Positions 6,612 to 9,948 of a stretch of 9,948 bases of DNA are shown here, piece by piece. How positions within the stretch are numbered: the first letter of the stretch is position 1; each line of letters starts with the position of its first letter. Location: the NCBI GenBank assembly GCA_027031875.1, contig JALVPH010000061.1:1-9948 (forward strand), written 5' to 3'. A model generated the notes under the pieces. It saw only the letters and a program-made list of their open reading frames with translations, was not told where the DNA came from and made no database searches. The translations under genes were made by a program, and so were the position numbers. Source of the DNA: Candidatus Parcubacteria bacterium. Its GTDB lineage: Bacteria; Patescibacteriota; Minisyncoccia; Phycocordibacterales; UBA1006.

Positions 6612-6638
6612 ATATTGAGTGTAATCAGTAACACACTC
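6606..6638 (+). promoter_or_regulatory. Three half-sites forming two exclusive hairpins before the chaperone start
   Basis: TACACT (6606-6611) pairs with AGTGTA (6618-6623) across 6 bases. GAGTGT (6617-6622) pairs with ACACTC (6633-6638) across 10 bases. The middle half-site is shared, so only one of these can form. The second hairpin ends 4 bases before the ATG at 6643 and would lie in the predicted mRNA leader. It does not match the CIRCE operator (CACTC-N9-GAGTG). A regulator site or a leader structure are both possible. Confidence 0.4.
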
Positions 6639-6642
6639 GCGT

Positions 6643-9354
6643 ATGACAATGCCCCCATTTCAACATTTCAGTGAAGATGCAAAACGAGCGATTCGTCGTT
6701 CGCATGAGATTGCAATTGAGCATGGACAGAACAACGTTTCTGCTGTCCATTTGCTCGCAGCAATCGTTTTTGACGATGAATCACCACTTGCGCTCCTCGC
6801 AGAGAAACTTGGGTTTCAATACGATCAGCTCCTTAGTGATCTCATTGATAAACTAGAAAGCGAACGTGCTGCAAATTCTTCTGTCGTGGAAGGTCCACAG
6901 CAGATGTTCCTCACTGCTGACCTCGCGCAAGTTATTGAACATGCGATGGCGGTAATGAGAGAGCGAGGGGAGACCGCGAGTAATTCTCAACAGATTCTCA
7001 TTTCTCTTGCTGCCATTCCGAGCGATGCACAACAGTTCCTCCTTCAAAGAGGAATCACGAGGGAGAGAATGCAGAGTGGGCTTCAGGAAATTGAACAGGA
7101 GAAGGAACAACTCGAACGCTCCTTTGAGCGTAAGTATCGAACACTCCTCAAATACTCAGAAGACCTCACGCGCCTTGCTCAGGAGCATAAACTTGACCCT
7201 GTTATCGGTCGCGATGAGGAAATCCAGCGGCTCGTTCAGATTCTCTCTCGTCGAGTGAAGAACAACCCTCTCCTCATCGGTGAACCGGGAGTAGGGAAGA
7301 CAGCAATTGTAGAAGGACTCGCACAGCGCATCGTGCGAGGCGAGGTTCCGCAGAACCTTGTTGGGAGCCATCTCATTATGCTCGATATGGGACTCCTCCT
7401 TGCGGGGACGAAGTATCGAGGAGAATTTGAGGAACGACTCAAACGAATTATTCGCGAAATTGAGAACGGAGATGAGAATGTGATTCTCTTCATTGATGAG
7501 ATACACACACTCATCGGGGCGGGTTCCTCTGAGGGATCAATGGATGCAGCGAACATTCTCAAACCTTCGCTCGCACGCGGGAGGCTTCGCCTCATTGGGT
7601 CCACGACGCGTGATGAGTTCCAAAAATACTTCGAGCGTGATCGTGCCCTCGTGCGACGTTTTCAAACAGTTTACGTGGAGGAACCAAATCCTGAGGAGTC
7701 AAAGCGCATTCTCCAAGGGCTTCGATCGCACTACGAACTCTACCATGGGGTGAGGATTGCCCCCGAAGCAATCGATGCAGCGGTTGACTTCTCTGTTCGC
7801 TACATCAACGATCGCAATCTCCCTGATAAGGCGATAGATCTCCTTGACGAGGCTTCCTCTCTCGTGAAGATTTCTCTTCAAGATTTGCCACAGGACGTGA
7901 AGGAAGCGAGTGAGCAGTTAAAAGCACTCGAGATAGAGAAGGAAGCAATTCTTGCAAAACGTATTCCGGAAGGAGAGAAGAAGCGAAAACTCCGTACAAT
8001 TGAACGGAAGATGGAACGTATTCGCTCATCGGTAGGAGAGATTGCAGAGAAGTGGAAGAAGGAGAGAGAACTCTTTGAAACAATTTCCTCATTCTCGAAA
8101 GAGATCGAGTCGGCGAAACGAGAAGCAGATCGCGCAGAGCAAGAAGGTTCATTTGCGGAAGTTGCGAACATACGGTATGGACAAATTCCACTTCTTGAGA
8201 AGAAACGTTCCCAAGCGCAGTCGAAATTGAACCGTTTACAGAAGGAGAGTGCGCTCCTACGCGATGAGGTTGCACGAGAAGATATTGCGCGTGTTGTCTC
8301 TCGATGGACGGGTGTCCCCCTCACAAAGATGATTCAGAGTGAACAGCAACGTCTCTCACAACTTGAGGATATTCTTCGTGAACGCGTGAAAGGTCAGGAT
8401 GAAGCAATTCAGAAACTTGCTGATGCAATCCGTCGTTCTCGTCTTGGAGTATCCGATCCAAAACGCCCGATTGGCTCTTTCCTCTTCCTTGGTCCTACGG
8501 GGGTAGGGAAGACAGAGCTCACGAAAGCGCTCGCGGAGTTTCTCTTTGGGGATGAGAAAGCACTCGTGCGAGTTGATATGTCTGAGTTTATGGAGAAGCA
8601 CACAGTCTCGAAGCTTGTAGGTGCACCTCCAGGATACGTGGGATATGAAAATGCAGGAGTTCTCACAGAAGCGGTTCGTCATCGTCCGTATTCCATAGTT
8701 CTCTTTGATGAAGTGGAGAAGGCACATCGTGATGTGTTTAACATCCTCCTTCAAATTCTTGATGAAGGGGTGTTGACCGATAACAAAGGGAGGACGGTTG
8801 ATTTCCGCAATACCATCATCATCCTCACTTCAAACCTTGGAGCGGAATACTTTCAGAAGATGCAATCCATTGGATTCTCCACAGAGGAGAAGCGAGAGGA
8901 GGGGAATCTCGTGTTCCTCAAGGACAAGGTGATGGAAGCGGTGAAAGATTTCTTCCGCCCAGAGTTCCTCAATCGACTCGATGAGATTATCCTCTTCAAT
9001 GCGCTCACGAAGAGAGACTTGAAGGAGGTTGTTACAAAGGAAATTCAGATACTCGAGCAGCGTCTCGCGACGAAGGGAATTCGTGTGAAGCTCGATGCTT
9101 CTGCAATCCAGTACCTCATTGAGAAAGGGTTTGACCCGAAGTACGGAGCGCGTTCGCTCAAGCGCGTAATTGAACGTGAGCTCACGAACCTTATCGCGCG
9201 ATCACTTATGGATAATAAAGATGGTGACGGAACGACGCTCTCCGTTCGCTCCGATGGGGAGCAGCTCCTCCTCAACACACAGAAATCGAAGACAACAGCT
9301 AAAAAGAAAACGCGCTCTCGCATCGTGGGAAGAAAGCTTGCAAAGACAGCGTAA
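6643..9354 (+). CDS. Hsp100 AAA+ chaperone, ClpB/ClpC hybrid
   Basis: The 903-residue protein is a two-ring AAA+ unfoldase. An N-terminal Clp_N double repeat spans about 1-150. AAA module 1 has Walker A GEPGVGKT (213-220), Walker B LFIDE (Asp285, Glu286) and an arginine finger in [10 protein letters not shown] coiled-coil M domain runs from about 410 to 540. Its length (about 130 residues) and its motif [12 protein letters not shown] (Tyr512) match ClpB, where this region contacts DnaK. AAA module 2 has Walker A GPTGVGKT (617-624), Walker B LFDE (Asp689, Glu690), pore loop GYVGYE and sensor 2 GARSLKR. Unusually, the second module carries Ile743-Gly744-Phe745 followed by a short insertion, as in the ClpP-binding loop of ClpC (VGF) and ClpA (IGL); ClpB lacks this. 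A basic tail of about 23 residues (10 Lys/Arg) ends the protein. Databases might name it clpB or clpC, so no symbol is given. It has its own control region and a tRNA gene follows. Confidence 0.93.
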   Translation: MTMPPFQHFSEDAKRAIRRSHEIAIEHGQNNVSAVHLLAAIVFDDESPLALLAEKLGFQYDQLLSDLIDKLESERAANSSVVEGPQQMFLTADLAQVIEHAMAVMRERGETASNSQQILISLAAIPSDAQQFLLQRGITRERMQSGLQEIEQEKEQLERSFERKYRTLLKYSEDLTRLAQEHKLDPVIGRDEEIQRLVQILSRRVKNNPLLIGEPGVGKTAIVEGLAQRIVRGEVPQNLVGSHLIMLDMGLLLAGTKYRGEFEERLKRIIREIENGDENVILFIDEIHTLIGAGSSEGSMDAANILKPSLARGRLRLIGSTTRDEFQKYFERDRALVRRFQTVYVEEPNPEESKRILQGLRSHYELYHGVRIAPEAIDAAVDFSVRYINDRNLPDKAIDLLDEASSLVKISLQDLPQDVKEASEQLKALEIEKEAILAKRIPEGEKKRKLRTIERKMERIRSSVGEIAEKWKKERELFETISSFSKEIESAKREADRAEQEGSFAEVANIRYGQIPLLEKKRSQAQSKLNRLQKESALLRDEVAREDIARVVSRWTGVPLTKMIQSEQQRLSQLEDILRERVKGQDEAIQKLADAIRRSRLGVSDPKRPIGSFLFLGPTGVGKTELTKALAEFLFGDEKALVRVDMSEFMEKHTVSKLVGAPPGYVGYENAGVLTEAVRHRPYSIVLFDEVEKAHRDVFNILLQILDEGVLTDNKGRTVDFRNTIIILTSNLGAEYFQKMQSIGFSTEEKREEGNLVFLKDKVMEAVKDFFRPEFLNRLDEIILFNALTKRDLKEVVTKEIQILEQRLATKGIRVKLDASAIQYLIEKGFDPKYGARSLKRVIERELTNLIARSLMDNKDGDGTTLSVRSDGEQLLLNTQKSKTTAKKKTRSRIVGRKLAKTA

Positions 9355-9371
9355 TTTGATAGAGTAGGGCT

Positions 9372-9397
9372 CGGTGGGAGATCCCCCTCTCCCACCG
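9372..9397 (+). other. GC-rich hairpin between the chaperone gene and tRNA-Tyr
   Basis: CGGTGGGAG (9372-9380) and CTCCCACCG (9389-9397) form a perfect 9-bp stem with an 8-base loop. It lies 17 bases after the chaperone stop and ends 4 bases before the tRNA. No T-run follows on either strand, so it is not a standard terminator. It could stabilise the upstream mRNA end after tRNA processing. Confidence 0.55.
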
Positions 9398-9401
9398 CCT
9401 T

Positions 9402-9485
9402 GCGTCGGTGGCAGAGTGGTCAATTGCACCTGACTGTAAATCAGGCGGCGTTATGCCTACGGCGGTTCGAATCCGTCCCGGCGCA
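9402..9485 (+). tRNA. tRNA-Tyr (anticodon GUA)
   Basis: A full class II cloverleaf can be drawn. The acceptor stem pairs GCGTCGG (9402-9408) with CCGGCGC (9478-9484), with one G-U pair. The D stem pairs GCAG (9411-9414) with TTGC (9424-9427). The anticodon stem CCTGA/TCAGG encloses the loop CTGTAAA, giving anticodon GTA at 9436-9438. A long variable arm of 15 bases (9446-9460) follows, as expected for bacterial tRNA-Tyr. The T arm pairs GGCGG with CCGTC around TTCGAAT. The discriminator base is A9485, and CCA is not encoded (CAC follows), so a CCA-adding enzyme is needed. No clear promoter of its own is visible, so it may be co-transcribed with the chaperone gene. Confidence 0.96.
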
Positions 9486-9492
9486 CACAGGA

Positions 9493-9535
9493 GAGAGGAA
9501 TACCTATGTGTTCCTTTTCTTTTTCTTCCTTTTTT
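9493..9535 (+). terminator. Rho-independent terminator after tRNA-Tyr
   Basis: AGAGGAATAC (9494-9503) and GTGTTCCTTT (9508-9517) pair over about 10 bp with two G-U pairs and a CTAT loop. A long pyrimidine tract with several T-runs follows to about 9535. It lies 8 bases after the tRNA and just before the next promoter. Confidence 0.65.
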
Positions 9536-9537
9536 CT

Positions 9538-9543
9538 TATACT
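9538..9543 (+). promoter_or_regulatory. -10 box for the small membrane protein gene
   Basis: TATACT lies 8 bases before the ATG at 9552, the same box and spacing as at 2929. The region upstream is a pyrimidine tract with no recognisable -35 box at the right distance, so the promoter may be weak or helped by an upstream factor. Confidence 0.5.
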
Positions 9544-9551
9544 CTTGCCAT

Positions 9552-9932
9552 ATGGGATACAAATCGAGCGCATACTACTTTATGGTGTTCATCGTTGTCG
9601 CTGTAGGATTTCTCTCTTTCATTCCGGTATTTCGGAGAAAACTCTCACAATCAGAGGAGGTATTTCTCCATTCTCATATGAGAATTGCACGCGTGAGCGT
9701 GCTGGAGGAAGGAGAGAGGGGTGATGGGATGAGAGGTGTCTGTATTACGAATCCTGATGTGCTCTTTGTGGAAAATCTCGTTGCGGAAGACGTGGGAAGT
9801 TTCATATGTCGAGATTCAGACAAGAGTTTTGTTCTCGCGGTGGAAAAAGGAGGAAGGTGGTACTGTGTAGATAGTGATGGTTTTACTGGATACGTAGAGG
9901 AGAATGCAATCGGAGAAACTTGCACTTCTTAG
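9552..9932 (+). CDS. Small membrane-anchored, four-cysteine secreted protein (pilin-like C-terminus)
   Basis: The 126-residue protein starts with a short MGYKSS leader and a single hydrophobic segment at about 7-26, followed by RRK. That suggests a signal anchor with the rest outside the cytoplasm. The outer part holds four cysteines (64, 86, 105, 124), enough for two disulfides. Near the end is KGGRWYCVDSDGFTG, which resembles the CVDS-x-G segment seen in pilin-like proteins of Parcubacteria (recalled, not searched). The classic pilin cleavage motif (GFTLIE) is absent, so it is not a standard type IV pilin. The frame is open back to 9408, but that part lies inside the tRNA and terminator and is not coding. 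The start is set by the TATACT box 8 bases upstream. Function is unknown. Confidence 0.72.
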   Translation: MGYKSSAYYFMVFIVVAVGFLSFIPVFRRKLSQSEEVFLHSHMRIARVSVLEEGERGDGMRGVCITNPDVLFVENLVAEDVGSFICRDSDKSFVLAVEKGGRWYCVDSDGFTGYVEENAIGETCTS

Positions 9933-9947
9933 CATTTTCCCTATAAT
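9920..9947 (+). promoter_or_regulatory. Promoter at the right edge of the window
   Basis: A perfect TATAAT at 9942-9947 has TTGCAC (9920-9925) 16 bases upstream as a weak -35 box. It starts 9 bases after the stop of the small membrane protein gene. By the pattern in this window the next gene would start about 7-8 bases beyond the box, just outside the window. Confidence 0.45.
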
Positions 9948-9948
9948 A

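Noticed and set aside
6606..6638. CIRCE (HrcA) operator
   Set aside because: Half-sites resemble CACT/GAGTG, but the order and spacing do not match TTAGCACTC-N9-GAGTGCTAA.
7236..8324. Long minus-strand open frames inside the chaperone gene
   Set aside because: Arginine- and serine-rich shadows of the conserved AAA+ coding sequence, with no recognisable domains or start signals.
9408..9551. N-terminal extension of the last gene (starting MAEWSIAPDCKSGG)
   Set aside because: It is a translation of the tRNA-Tyr gene and the terminator behind it, a common false start. The real start is the ATG at 9552 after a TATACT box.
1..9948. CRISPR array, insertion sequence or phage genes
   Set aside because: No regularly spaced repeats, transposase, integrase or phage structural genes are visible; the gene content is ordinary chromosomal housekeeping.

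Overview
The window looks like a chromosomal housekeeping segment from an uncultured bacterium of the Candidate Phyla Radiation (Patescibacteria, most likely a Parcubacteria-type lineage). The evidence is an unusually short RF1, GatCAB subunits, a MurJ flippase, a small membrane protein with a WYCVDSDG-like motif, dense packing with overlaps of 4 bases or less, and no Shine-Dalgarno sequence before most starts. TGA is used as a stop (gene ending at 3450) and tryptophans are TGG, so the standard code is likely. The lineage is an inference from style; no rRNA is present.

Left part (1-2894): the divergent, truncated start of a possible helix-turn-helix gene faces left (1-69). It is followed by a short control region with an inverted repeat and then a rightward unit prfA-gatC-gatA, covering translation termination and tRNA-dependent amidation. 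A rho-independent terminator closes this unit directly after gatA.

Middle part (2893-6525): a second unit starts at a promoter whose -10 box ends 8 bases before the ATG. It encodes a membrane-anchored protein with a HEPN-like RNRLAH motif, an RlmB-type 23S rRNA 2'-O-methyltransferase (ATGA overlap with the previous gene), the lipid II flippase MurJ, and a Rossmann/SLOG-like protein. This last gene has its own promoter inside the 3' end of murJ.

Right part (6517-9948): a 117-base intergenic region full of dyads precedes a 903-residue Hsp100 chaperone. The chaperone combines a ClpB-length coiled-coil M domain with a ClpC/ClpA-type I-G-F loop. Next come a GC-rich hairpin, a tRNA-Tyr(GUA), a terminator, and a small membrane-anchored four-cysteine protein. 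The window ends on a consensus TATAAT box that probably starts the next gene.

The main system-level pattern is promoter/start fusion. At five starts (168, 2929, 5980, 9552 and the leftward start at 69) a -10 box ends 6-8 bases before the start codon, which predicts leaderless mRNAs. The exception is the chaperone gene, which has a structured leader. The most interesting single gene is the ClpB/ClpC hybrid, which resembles the engineered ClpP-coupled ClpB (BAP) but occurs naturally.
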